From positions 64,265,393 through 64,329,392 of the forward strand of contig OV884059.1 of assembly GCA_930367215.1 (NCBI GenBank): 64,000 nt of DNA, given 5' to 3'. Below the pieces are notes generated by a model. The model saw only the letters and a list, made by a program, of their open reading frames with translations. It had not been told where the DNA came from and did not search any database. Of the stretch, positions 1-10,489 are shown one piece after another; the stretch's first letter is position 1, and each line of letters opens with the position of its first letter. The DNA is from Pollenia angustigena (lineage: Eukaryota; Arthropoda; Insecta; Diptera; Polleniidae). The translations under genes were made by a program, and so were the position numbers.

Positions 1-990
1 GAATTTTTGTGTTCAATTTTGATATAAAATAATTACCATTTAAAAAAATTAAAATTTTCTATTCAAAATTTACAGCCTGTTTTTAGAAAATGAAAATATT
101 TGTTCGTTCGTTAAAAAAAAGAACAAAATCCGATTTAGGTTTTCATAAAATTAAAAAAATTTTCCGGTGAGTGACAAAAAAAGCTTTAATTTTTTTCTAC
201 ATATTTTTGGTTCTTATAAAATGAACATCTTCGTAATAAATGAAAACAAAAGTGAGAAGAAGACGATAAGTAAAAGGCATTCGTTTAAAAAACAAATCAC
301 CAAAAATTGGAAAACAACTTCGGTATTTTTAAAAAGGAAACCTAAAAAACTTATACTATTATTAAATATTCTATAAAGGTTCACTTATAATTACATAAAT
401 ATGCATTTACAGGTTCAAAAAATTCTAGAAACAATGGAACTACATACGCTCAAAAATATGTACATATGTATGTACATTAGAGTGGGTCGACCTCCATACA
501 ATAAACAAGTTTGTGCCTTGAATGGAAGGTACATATGTCAATAATGTTTCTTAAACAGTTAAATTTGTATAACCACGCCTCTATATGCAGCCATTTTGTT
601 GTTATATATAGCGCTGCATTTTATAGTCCGATCACATCGTATCGCATAGTACGTACTGCCTCTAAAATTGGAGTTTAAGAATTACTCTGGATTTCTGATC
701 GATATTTTTGCTTGCATTAGCAAGGCATCGACACACTGGTAAAATCAATCTGCAAAAAGTTCGGGTCACTTTCCACTTATTATACTTTTACACTTGAAAA
801 TTTATCTGACAGCACAGATAATTATACGTTCGTAGGATGCCAAATAGAAAACGGTCTTAAATTAAGTAGATTTAAAGAAAAAATAATATACGGAAAGTGG
901 TGCAAGCTAAATTTGCAAGCAAGTTTTAAGACTGCAGTAATTTTAGAAGAAAAAATATTACTGTTTTGTTAAAATAGGTAAGAAAACAAA
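1..990. other. AT-rich intergenic DNA, no gene seen
   Basis: I see no coding region or recognisable element. The stretch is AT-rich with short simple motifs such as ACATATGTATGTACAT near 460-480. The 69-codon open frame at 167-376 is lysine/asparagine-rich low-complexity sequence and is best read as chance. Confidence 0.5.
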
Positions 991-1004
991 GGACATTTGC
1001 ACCG

Positions 1005-1320
1005 AAATGCGTGAACATATTTTAAAATTTTTAAAATTGTTGGACGTGTCAGTTTTCAGTGCAGACTGTAATAAAACACTTGTCTGAGTCTCAATTCCTA
1101 AGAAAGCAAGCCAAAAACTGGACGTCCACCCGAAATTACCTTACGAGTTTAGCAATTTATAAAAACTGTTGTAAGTTAAAATCCTAAATCAACAGCCGTG
1201 GAAAAGCGGATTCCATAGCCACGTACCAAGAAAAAACCTTAATTTGGGATATAAACAGATAAAGGCGACTCGACTTCGCACTTAAGTATGTATGTGGGCG
1301 AATCAGTAGTCTTAAATTTA
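1005..1320 (+). pseudogene. Tc1-like transposase N-terminal relic
   Basis: Reading across frames on the plus strand gives GRPPEITLRV (about 1120-1150), then QFIKTVVS and NPKSTA with one stop between. This matches the linker between the two DNA-binding helix-turn-helix subdomains of Tc1-family transposases (GRP.(K/E)(T/I)T.R..., then NPK.(T/S)A). The upstream stretch from about 1005 looks like the degraded first helix-turn-helix. Stops and frameshifts break the frame and there is no catalytic DDE part, so it is inactive. The family call rests on motif memory over a short span. Confidence 0.45.
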
Positions 1321-1329
1321 AATAATGAA

Positions 1330-1925
1330 ATAAATATTTTCTTTCATTTAAAAATGTTAATTTATTTATTGTTGTAAATATCACCAATTTTTGGAAAATC
1401 AAAGAATTTTTAAGGCGTACGTACTATTATCTGTGTGACTGTACATACAGTGTAGTAAAAAATGACACCGTTCTTCCAAAACTTCCAAAAAACTAGTGTT
1501 ATCACGCAAATATCTTCTACATAAATATATGTTGATGTGCAGCAAAAGATCTTCTTTATGTATTTATTTCATTTATTGCTATTATTGTTAACATTTTCAT
1601 TCAACATTTTTATTTTTACTAATTTACTAACACTTTTATGAAATAATTTGTTTTTGAAATTAATTTAAATTTTTGTAAACAAAAGCCAGGGTTATCCACA
1701 AACACAAAACCTTTATATGAAAAAATAATAGAAATGTACAAATATTAATGCATTGGCAATAATGTTGATTCACGAAAGAAAAAAGCTCTATTTATGTCAA
1801 CCATGAATAGACGAAAGCTTTTAAATGTTTTTTAAAAACCAAATGTTGAACATTATCGTATTAATACGAAAACTTCAAGTGAGAAGACTTATGTTTTACA
1901 AAAACAGGCTGTTATAATTGACTAC
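1330..1925. other. AT-rich spacer, nothing recognised
   Basis: No gene or paired repeat was seen. The sequence lies between the Tc1-like relic and the next transposon-derived pseudogene and could be decayed parts of either. Confidence 0.4.
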
Positions 1926-1929
1926 TTAA

Positions 1930-2565
1930 CCAAGGAAGTATTCCCGAATCTGGAATGTGTTTTAGAGTACCTGGAAGTCATAACCGGGTTAGATGGATGG
2001 CTAAAGCCATTTACTGTTTGAAGATTTACTCATTTAGAAACGAATTCAAGCTAACTAAAATCGAAGCATCCTCAATTCGAGATGTTTGTATATTTTCAGT
2101 AAGAATTTATGTTAAATATTGGTTCGTAACCCCATCAGCGGTTTGTGCGCCTAGAAATGATCTGCAGCTTTAAAAGGACCTAAAATATTATGCATAAGTA
2201 AATGAGTTGATTGGAACTGAAGCCATCAAAAAATCTTTGGTCATCTTTGGTACTTATCAGAAGAGCTTATTGCATTCGCCCGGAAACGAATTACATTAGA
2301 CGCCTCTCTAATAATTGGCAAACAATTAGAAGATTTAGTTTCAAAAAACACTTAGATTTTTTAGCATAACGGGCATTTCATCCCATTTCATAAAGAAAAG
2401 TGTTGAAGATTGGGAGGAAGATGAGGGTTACGTAAATGGTAGAGACATAGCTCGTTCTATGAGAGTTGTGAACGATATAGTAGATCGAGGAATAGCACTG
2501 ATGGAGGGATATAATAAATTACATAAGATTATAGACAAAAATACCCAAATTCTAATAAATCAACT
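1930..2565 (+). pseudogene. Decayed transposon-type protein with PG-RWMAKAIY and GHLWYLSEEL motifs
   Basis: Three frames together give a coherent but broken protein C-terminus. PGSHNRVRWMAKAIYCLKI begins near 1970, PSAVCAPRNDLQL follows near 2130-2170, GHLWYLSEELIAFA lies at about 2239-2280, and DRGIALMEGYNKL with a trailing helix lies at about 2475-2525. This motif order recalls uncharacterised multicopy proteins found in insects, Hydra and other animals, which are probably transposon-encoded. I cannot name the superfamily. At least two frameshifts or stops separate the blocks, so it is a pseudogene. I saw no bounding terminal repeats. Confidence 0.55.
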
Positions 2566-2760
2566 TTTCTCCAATAATTATTTTGCAAAACTTGAACATT
2601 CTTTAAAGGTTAAAAAAATATTTCATGTTTATCACCATAAATTTCAGATTTTTTTAAGTTTCTATTTTACGTTTAAACATTTTTATATTTTATATTTTAA
2701 GTTACAATAAAAACATGTAACCTATTTAAAAATTTGAATGTTAATATGCATATCTGTGGC

Positions 2761-2947
2761 ATTTTGACAAAACATCTTAAGTCAAATTTAAAAAGTTGAA
2801 AAAATTTTGTTAATCATACGAATTTCCATTAAAAAAAGTTTTATTTAATTTAGGTTTATTTTATTATTTGCGAAAAATTATTTTTTCTTCGAGTTTTTTT
2901 TTAACTTTTTTGCTATCTTATCTCGACTTAAGATGTTTTGTCAAAAT
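2761..2947. repeat. Short inverted-repeat element (23-bp perfect arms)
   Basis: ATTTTGACAAAACATCTTAA at 2761-2780 and its reverse complement ending at 2947 form 23-bp perfect arms around about 140 bp of AT-rich DNA. The layout is that of a small MITE or foldback relic. No target duplication is evident. Confidence 0.6.
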
Positions 2948-3529
2948 ACCCGATTAATTATGAAATAAATCTTTAAATATATTAAAACTACGCTCGCAAT
3001 CGTCTTATTTACGGCCTTTTTTCCACTATTTAAACACACACTGGAAAAATATAAAGAAACAGTTATAAGGGCAGCGATTTCTATTAACACCACAGTGCTT
3101 AATATATATTCCGGTTGGCCATCAGAGAACCTCAAAATTCACTATTTTTGTTGATTTATTCATACGCTAAAATTTACAATAACTCTATACATGCAAAACA
3201 AAGTTCAACGTTGGTAATTTTTACATCCTTTCGTACACATTTTTTTTTTGCATTTATTCGTTTTTTATTGAAAGTGCTTTATTTGCATTTTTGTTGCTTA
3301 CGCAATATAACACAACTGAGTAAATTCAAAAGAACACATTCTTATACTTTTGTTTACATTAACAACAACAATAAACCACTCGATGAGACGCTTTTTCCAA
3401 ATTAACAACAATAAAAACAACAATAACAAAAATACTTTGTACATACCTAGTAGGTAGTAGTAGCCCTGAAGGAAAAATGGGTGCAATTTTCTCCAAGTCA
3501 CCAGTTTTGTCCACTATTTTGGTGACATT

Positions 3530-5042
3530 GGGTCGAGTGAATAAAAATGTAGCTTATACTAGCTAGTACTAAGTACTAGCACTAGCTTTTACTTTTCAGT
3601 ACTAGCTATGCTGAAAAGTTTAAACTACAAAAAGTGTGAATAACTCTTTGCTAGTGCTAGATAGCTAGTGCTTAAAAGGGGAAGCAAACGCTGGAAAATG
3701 TGACTATTAAATTAAATTAATTACAAAGTGCAAAAATGTCAAAAATTAAAATTTTTTTAAACTTATTTTCAAAAATATTAATGTATAAAACAGAATATAA
3801 GTACAAAAAATTTTTATTTTCTTTTATATGTATGTCTTGAAGCGTTAACAAGTACTGTGTATTGATATTTTTATTTCATTTTTTCCTTTTCAAAAATTGG
3901 TTTTATTTTATTTAAAAAATGCCTCACAGACTTTCTATGGCAAAAGTCTGTAGCGACCTTTATCAATGATTGTTATTTATTACTGTGTAACTTGTTTTAA
4001 AAAAATTTATAAAAATTAAGGCCCTAATTATAAAATTGCTTTCTACAAAAAAATTGAATCTGCAAAAAAATTTAATCTACAAAAAAGTGAATTTCTGTAG
4101 AAAGCAACAACAAAAATAAAATATATTTATGACTTTGTTTTTGCTTTCAAGTAATTCTTTTGATGTGGTAAACTGTAACATCCCTGAAGGAAACCTGGGT
4201 GCAAGTGTCTCCAAGTCGGCAGTATTGTCGACTATATTGGTGACATTGTCAGCGAAGTGTTTACACTACATTACATTTGCCACTATATTTGGATTTAATA
4301 CGAAAAAGATTTTATCAATAACAACTGAGAAGTACAGTTCCTATAAAAGCTGAAGAAATGATAAAAAAAGATTGTTATGACTTCGTATTCTTACAAAAAG
4401 TGTAGACTACTTTTACTAAAATGTACTAGCGATTCTCTGGTTTCAATGTCTACATATGTTCCCAATGGAACTACCTAGTCAGTAGTACCAACGTCAGTAG
4501 TAGATTTCCAATGTTAAATGTCTATTGTAAATAACATTGCCTGGGGTATAATAAGTCACTAGTACTGGGGACTGTGTCAACAGTGAATCAGTAGAAATTC
4601 ACTAGTGACATTTCCTGCAGGGATATGTACATATTTAAATGTATATGTGACATTTACAGAGATTTTACCATTTCAGATATTTTTCCGAAAAATAAATAAT
4701 TTTAAATAAACTTCTGGGTGAAAATCTGCTCTTAGGAGATATTCTTTTCTTTGGCCAACGTTCATAAAATTAAACAAAAAAATCAATTTTTTTTAAATAT
4801 TGTTGCAAAATACATAATTCAAGCACCCCAATCATAAGCTTAAAAAAATTAAGCAAAAACTAGTCTTTTTAAGCATTCACTCGTTTTTATTCACACATTT
4901 TTTGAGTCAACACTAGGAAAACTAGTTTTTACTAGTCAGTATAAAGTACTAGCTTTAACTGAAATTTTTATTCACCTCAAAGCTAGTTTAAACTTCAAAA
5001 TTTCAAGTATTAGCTAAAGCTACCTTTTTATTCACGCGGCCC
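3530..5042. mobile_element. Harbinger-like MITE with 3-bp ATT target duplication
   Basis: The left end GGGTCGAGTGAATAAAAATG matches the reverse complement of the right end, GGGCCGCGTGAATAAAAAGG. It is flanked by ATT at 3527-3529 and 5043-5045, and joining the flanks across one ATT recreates the sequence seen intact in copy A (GGTGACATTGTCA). A 3-bp duplication with G-rich termini suits PIF/Harbinger elements; that assignment is inference. The interior is rich in CTAGTACTAG-type stems and holds copy A. No transposase is present. Confidence 0.6.
4182..4622. mobile_element. CCCTG(A/C)AGGAAA-ended element, copy A (intact)
   Basis: A 441-bp element starting CCCTGAAGGAAACCTGGG and ending TTCCTGCAGGG. 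It lies inside the Harbinger-like MITE that itself split copy B, in the same orientation as B. The pair shares long stretches, for example AATACGAAAAAGATTTT and CAATGTCTACATATGTTC. It has no coding capacity; the open frame at 4129-4353 is chance. Confidence 0.6.
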
Positions 5043-5542
5043 ATTGTCAACGAAGTGTCTAAACTTCGTTACATTTGCCACTATATTTGGCTTTAATACG
5101 AAAAAGATTTTGTCAATAACAACTGAAAAGTACAATTCCTTAAAAGCTGAAGAAATAGTAAAAAAAGATTGTTATGATTTCGTATTCTTACAAAAAGTGT
5201 AGACTACTTTTAATAATATGTACTAGCGATTCTCTGGTTCCAATGTCTACATATGTTCTCAAAGGAACTACCTAGTCAGTACCTAGTCAGTAGTACCAAC
5301 GTCAGTAGTAGATTTCCAATAACACGCACATGTTAAATGTCTATTGTAGATAACATTGCCTGGGGTATAATAAGTCACTAGTACTAGTGACTGTGTCAAT
5401 AGTGAATCAGTACAGATTAACAAGTGACATTTCCTGCAGGGAGGTATTACCTACTACTACTACTACTGTACTTTTTAAAATGAAAAAAAAGTCTGTTTCT
5501 ATGGAAATTGTGTGTACCTACATATGTATGTGTGTTTAGTTT

Positions 5543-6506
5543 CCCAGCGGGAAAACTCAGAAGACCTTCTTACTTCAGGCCTTTTTAAAGGCCTGCTTAA
5601 AAAAATTTTTGATTTAATTCATATTCTTACGTAACTGCTAAAGAATGCCTCATAGAAGGCCTCGGCTCTTTGGTATGAGAAGCGAGAAAAGAAGGAGTAA
5701 CATTTTTTGTTTTTTTTTTTTTTTGCACAAGCAAAAGCAAAAGAATTCAGATCCCTTTACAAAAACAAAGTAAAATATGCTGTAAATCATTTTAGTTGAA
5801 GTGGAAAAGAGAAAGAGTAAAATTTTTTGTTTTGTTTTTTTCAGATCCCGTTATAAAAACAAAGTAACAAAGTAGGTGCATATTAAAAAACAAAATAAAA
5901 ACAATAATGTAAATCATTTTAGTTGAGTTTTGTACATTAAGGAAGATAGGTACTTGTGCTTAAAAGTTTTTTTTTATTATAGGTATACTTTTATTTACAA
6001 TGTTTAGCAAATTTGATTATTTCAATAAAAAAATAGGTATCACATGTGTTATTAAACCACAATAAGTTTAATAAAATATATAAACATACGTTCATGAAGC
6101 CTATTCAGTCTTCTAATTTCATTTGTAAGGAAATATTCCTTAATGTTTTAGACTGATAGCCCTTCAATATGACCTTTAATGCATTTGTAGAAGGATGGTC
6201 TGAAAGGCCTTTTAAGAGCCAGTAATTGAAAGGCCTTTTAACATACCTTTCTTAAAAGCCCTTCAAGATAACCTTTTTGCTAAGGCCTTTTGAAAGTCAT
6301 TCTCTGGAAAGCCTTCTAAGAGCCATTTATTTGAAGGCCTTTAAGAAGCTCTGGGGAAGAATGGAAAGCGGAAAGCCTTCTCCGCAATGACAACGCGTGT
6401 AAAAAAGATATGAGTATGGAATGGAGCGAGAAGGCCTTGTTTATCCAAAAGAAGGGGTACAGAGGCCTTCTGGAAGGCCTCCGTACTCCTTCTTTTTCCC
6501 GCTGGG
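5543..6506. mobile_element. CCCAGCGGGAAAA-ended foldback/MITE
   Basis: CCCAGCGGGAAAA at 5543 is mirrored by TTTTTCCCGCTGGG ending at 6506. The interior is full of AGGCCTT/AAGGCCT repeats in both orientations (about 6160-6480), giving strong secondary structure. The open frames here are by-products of the palindromic AGGCCT sequence. No transposase. Confidence 0.5.
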
Positions 6507-6660
6507 CCCAGCGGGAAAACTCAGAAGACCTTCTTACTTCAGGCCTTTTTAAAGGCCTGCTTAAAAATTTTTTTGATTTATTTACTATTCTTACGTAACT
6601 GCAAAAGAATGCCTTATAGAAGGCCTCCACACTCGCTTCTATCACTTTTACAGCTATTTT
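6507..6660. mobile_element. Second CCCAGCGGG element, truncated, abutting the first
   Basis: CCCAGCGGGAAAACTCAGAA starts directly after the right end of the previous element, making the palindromic junction GCTGGG|CCCAGC. The next ~130 bp closely match 5543-5675. No right terminus follows, so it is a partial copy. Confidence 0.5.
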
Positions 6661-6801
6661 GTTTTTGCATTGTTTTGCCAACTAATATGTATATGCTTAC
6701 TGTCTTGCCAGTACTGGCAAATGTAAACGCTGTGTATAGAGTTATTGTAAATTTTAGTGTATGAATAAATCAACAAAAATAGTGAATTTTGAGGTTCTCT
6801 G

Positions 6802-6990
6802 CTACAGACCCGGTTTGCTGAAATTTGACAATTCTCCCGATTGTGGAAACATTTGGTCGATTATGCTGAATAAAAAAATCACGATGTGCACGAAATGCAT
6901 TTTGATTGAACGCCCATTTTCGTAAAAGGTTTTAACAACCTTAACGCGCTGCTCAATTGTGTACCTCTCAATGGTAGAAGTAGCCAAATA
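6802..6990 (-). pseudogene. Mariner-like transposase N-terminal fragment
   Basis: The minus strand reads ERYTIEQRVKVVKTFYENGR, then, after frame changes, HNRPNVSTIGRIVK and FQQTG. This is the N-terminal helix-turn-helix of the mariner-like family (DUF4817-type start) common in insect genomes. Frameshifts fall in the middle, and the catalytic domain is missing because the hAT-like element ends exactly at 6801. The C-terminus at 18.7-19.2 kb probably belongs to the same family. Confidence 0.65.
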
Positions 6991-7194
6991 CTGAAACAAA
7001 GAAAGATCAATTTAAGTTGCGCAAACAACTTGACGTTAAAGACTGACTCAGAATTAACATCGTGGATTATTGTTTTACTACCCTTTATTACATACTTATC
7101 ATTTTAAAAATAAAATATTAATATTCAAATTTGACTTTTTGATTGATTATGAAGTACTTAACCGAAACACATCTACACAGAAAATCTTACATAT

Positions 7195-7825
7195 ATACGT
7201 CCAAAAATAACGACTTTATTTCCGAAAAACAAAAGGCCGTAACTGCAACGTTAACAATTTCATAAACCAAAAAGCCGTAACTACAGTTTTCCAAAAAAAA
7301 AAACAAGAAAAAAATCAAAACAAAGTTGCCTTTGATTCTCTTTCAATGTGTGTCATTGCGCTATTATTTTTCTTAACCACTTCAATTTAATTTTATTTTC
7401 TCGAATTAAATTTATAAATTAAATAAATTTTTTTAATAGTTATGAGGAATTTTGTGTTTTGTTTTAAAATACTTACAATAAATATATACAAAAAGACATC
7501 ACTTGCCTAAAAACTTTTTTAGTTACATACGTCCTTAAAGCACTATTTTCTTATCTTAACCATTTGTTTTATTTTATGCACAATTTTATTCTTGTAGTTG
7601 CGGCTTTTTGGTTTCAGAAAAATAGAGTATAAAAGGCCGTAACTAACATTTCTTAAAAAGTACTTGTTTCCATTAATTTCTTTTTAGAAACAAATCCGTC
7701 TTTGTTTTCTAAGCTTGAATCTAAAATTTGGATATTAAGTTTTAAGTAGTCTTTAATTTATAACGTTTATTCCTTCCCCTGTAAAAAACCATAAAGTGTA
7801 GTTACGGCCTTTTGCATTTTAGGTG
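7195..7825. repeat. Cluster of AAAGGCCGTAACT repeats in both orientations
   Basis: The motif occurs as AAAAGGCCGTAACTGCAACG near 7230, AAAAGCCGTAACTACAG near 7268, inverted as TAGTTGCGGCTTTTTGG near 7597, direct as AAAAGGCCGTAACTAAC near 7632, and inverted as GTAGTTACGGCCTTTTGC near 7799. The outermost copies are inverted, as in the subterminal repeats of a foldback or MITE. No terminal duplication was identified. Confidence 0.45.
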
Positions 7826-8277
7826 ACGGTATGTATGTTTTGAAATTTTCTGCAAAAGCTTCTTAATTATAAACTAATAAGTTCTGATATAATTTTTTTA
7901 ATATTGATATTTCAATATTTTAAATAAAATACAATAAAATAATTGCAAATCATCTCTGGATTAATTTGAAATTGGTGTTTTCGGAAAACGAATTTCAACC
8001 GACACACGAACAGGCGAACATCGCTAAATCGACTTTGCTATACATGTATATTAGCGTGGCCGTTAGTTGTTGGAAGAATTTTTTATTTCTTATATTCTCC
8101 CCCTCCCCTCAAATCGGTTCAGTTTTATGTAAAAAAAATAAAAAAAAATTTCATAGCGATACGTTGTGTTTAACAAAAAACTCTCTTCTTTGACGCTAAT
8201 GTTGCTGACTAAAAGGGCTTAAATATTGCCATATATCATACTCTTGTAAAATGTTTTTTCAAAGAGATAGTCATATG

Positions 8278-10147
8278 TAGGGATGAGATTTTCATGCACT
8301 AAAAAATCGAAAATATGCGCATAAAATATGCACTAAAATCTCCAAAATATGCATTAAAAAATTAAAAAATATGCACTAAAAATTTGACCATTTTTAATAA
8401 AAAATCGTTTTTTTTTATTTTACATATTTAAAACAAAACCAAATAAAAAATTCTTTTGTTGTTTTTATTCTATTGTTATTCAAAGGCAAAGTATATTTGT
8501 TACAGGTACATGCAAGTGATCAGCTGTTCAGTTGTTTATATTGTCAAAATTTGCTTACATTTTAGTGCGCCATGATTTTTTTTTTTTTTTTTGTTTTCTT
8601 TATGTTTGGCTGCTTGACAGTATCAAATGTTTTTACACAAACAAAATGAATGTTGTTTTTTTATTGTTGATTTGTTGCAGACTTGCATGTTCTTGGTATA
8701 AATATACTTTGTTCAAAGGTATAATATTTTTTAAACTTTATTTAAATAACTACATAAAAGCTTTTGTACATGGAAAATTAACGTCAACCGAAGTTGAGGC
8801 ATACTTCAAGGATGCCAATTTATTTGGAGAATATAAATTTTCTAATTCAGATCCCACATATGATTCCAGATCAAAAATACTTGAAATTTGTTTTATTTTT
8901 TTAAAATCCTATATTTTTTTATTGCAACACGTTTTGGATTTTTTTTTAATTTGTCGGGCTATTTTCCTTCCACATGTTGATTTAATAATTTGAGTTGACT
9001 ATAAAGTGAACTAAATCCTTCCAATTTAGTTATTGTTTCACCAATATATCCGAAGTTGGAAAATACAAATGCTAATTGACTTTTGATGTTATTTAAATTT
9101 CAAAAGATTTTGTTATTCGTGCTTAATTCCCAGTTTTTATTCTTGATAAAAACACTTGAAATTTATTGTTGATGGGATAAGATATTCCTATGCGCATTTC
9201 ACTGGTTGCTTAGGCCAGATCATCAGGAAACTTCATCCATAAAGATTTCAGAAAAACTAAACATATTAAACCAAATAAAACTGTTAAACGTATAAGACTT
9301 ATAAGCAACAGTTCCACTTGTAACAATATCAAAGTTTAAACAAAACACATCAACAATAAACAGTGAGTTTATCTCATCTTACATTCCCCACTACAGTTAG
9401 TTGAAATTCTCCCAACATTAATAACAAATAAAATTTAATATTTTTTTTACTGTTATTGCATAAGCATCGGTAGCAACAAGTTCTTCAATAACATTCTTAA
9501 ATTGCTCAAAGTTTTTTGAATAGAATTCTGAAGCATATATTCAGGTTCACCTTCTTGTTAGTACAGGCTGCGGTGGTGACGGTACCAAGAGATATATTTC
9601 ATTAAAAATTACAGCTCATGAATGAGCCTTTAAAAAATATATTTTCCCGTATGCAAAAAATAAATCAATATTATCGAATTGGCTTCCAATTTCCTTCCGG
9701 TGTCACCCATGTGCCAAGCAAGTAACATGTAACAGTTTTAGATAAATTGTTTTAGGACAATTGGCAGCCTTAACCATGTAAGGTGCTGCATCGGTTAAAA
9801 ATCGAATGATCTTTTGTCGAAATATTGCATTTTAAGCAGATCTCAAACAAATTATTAATTGATCTTAAAAATTTTTTTTTTGAAGATTTGAACATTTTTG
9901 GAAGAATTTTATTTTATGATATGAAAATTTGTAAAAATATATCACTCAAAAATGTTAAAATATGCAAAAATATGCATTTAGAACCAAAATATGCAAAAAT
10001 ATGCATTTTCACCAAAATATGCAACAATATGCAAAAACAAATCGATGCCATTTTAACGCAAATTTAATGATTCGGAAAGATAATTGGTCGATATCGATTT
10101 TAGACTATCGACAAAAAACATGCATTTGCATGGAAATCGCATCCCTA
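8278..10147 (-). mobile_element. hAT-superfamily element with 8-bp target duplication
   Basis: The element starts TAGGGATGAGATTTTCATGC and ends with the inverted GGAAATCGCATCCCTA. Both sides carry the 8-bp duplication GTCATATG (8270-8277 and 10148-10155), diagnostic of hAT insertion. Subterminal AATATGCA repeats cluster at 8310-8390 and 9955-10035, as expected of transposase-binding sites. The 1,870-bp body holds a decayed transposase on the minus strand. Non-autonomous now. Confidence 0.8.
9480..9815 (-). pseudogene. hAT transposase remnant
   Basis: On the minus strand [18 protein letters not shown] is followed in frame by [10 protein letters not shown] (about 9710-9800), and after frame changes by PPQPVLTR near 9560. 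These match the central RNase-H-like region of hAT transposases, including the conserved block around CLAHGLHR and the later LTRWGTWL block. Stops and frameshifts throughout make it inactive. It lies inside the hAT element with the 8-bp duplication, which supports the call independently. Confidence 0.7.
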
Positions 10148-10489
10148 GTCATATGCAACAAATTAAATTTGAATAAATGGGCTTGAAGGCAAACTTTGTG
10201 GGGCGGACATCCCCCCCCTAAAACACAACTTATCGCTATACAATTTTTGGGGGAGAGAATATAAGAAATCAAAAAAAAAAATAACCGCCACGCTAATGCA
10301 TATGTTTTATTTTATGAAAGAGTTTTATATAAGAAGAAAAAAATAGAAAACAAGATAAAAATATATGTATAAAAACGTCAACTGATATATACATATAGGA
10401 GAAATGAAAAACCATCGCACAACAAACGCATTTTCATTCGTATATATCTAGAGGATGTTTTTTATTGAGTGACACAAGTTGAAATCATA

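Larger units (their letters stand above)
3464..5441. mobile_element. CCCTG(A/C)AGGAAA-ended element, copy B, split by an insertion
   Basis: Copy B runs from CCCTGAAGGAAAAATGGGTG at 3464 to 3529 and resumes at 5043-5441, ending TTCCTGCAGGG. It is a close, slightly diverged copy of the element at 4182-4622. The short terminal inverted repeat is roughly CCCTG(A/C)AGGAAA. It is interrupted by the Harbinger-like MITE at 3530-5042. Superfamily unknown; no clear target duplication was seen. Confidence 0.55.
3123..6801. mobile_element. hAT/hobo-like non-autonomous element, filled with nested insertions
   Basis: The outer ends are inverted repeats. CAGAGAACCTCAAAATTCAC at 3123 is matched by its reverse complement ending at 6801, and similarity runs inward about 65 bp (through TTGATTTATTCATAC and AATAACTCTATACA). 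The terminus CAGAGAAC is close to the hobo/hAT type. The flanking octamers TTGGCCAT and CTACAGAC each fit the hAT target pattern nTnnnnAn but differ from each other, so no intact target duplication survives. There is no transposase. Inside lie a CCCTG-ended element, a Harbinger-like MITE and CCCAGCGGG elements. Confidence 0.55.
8045..10305. repeat. Inverted-repeat host element interrupted by a hAT
   Basis: The left arm at about 8045-8190 (TTAGCGTGGCCGTTAG, TTTCTTATATTCTC, TAGCGATACGTTGTGTTT) returns inverted at about 10195-10305 (GAGAATATAAGAAATC, CCGCCACGCTAATGC). Arms are about 110-140 bp and imperfect. The hAT element sits between them with its own target duplication, so it landed in the loop of an older foldback element. 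No coding sequence. Confidence 0.5.

Noticed and set aside
6316..6764. Overlapping open frames on both strands around the AGGCCTT repeats
   Set aside because: Palindromic repeat composition keeps several frames open at once; no protein similarity recognised.
8532..8993. 153-residue plus-strand open frame as a host gene
   Set aside because: It lies within the hAT element opposite the recognisable transposase strand; it is Phe/Leu-rich and low-complexity at both ends with no domain.
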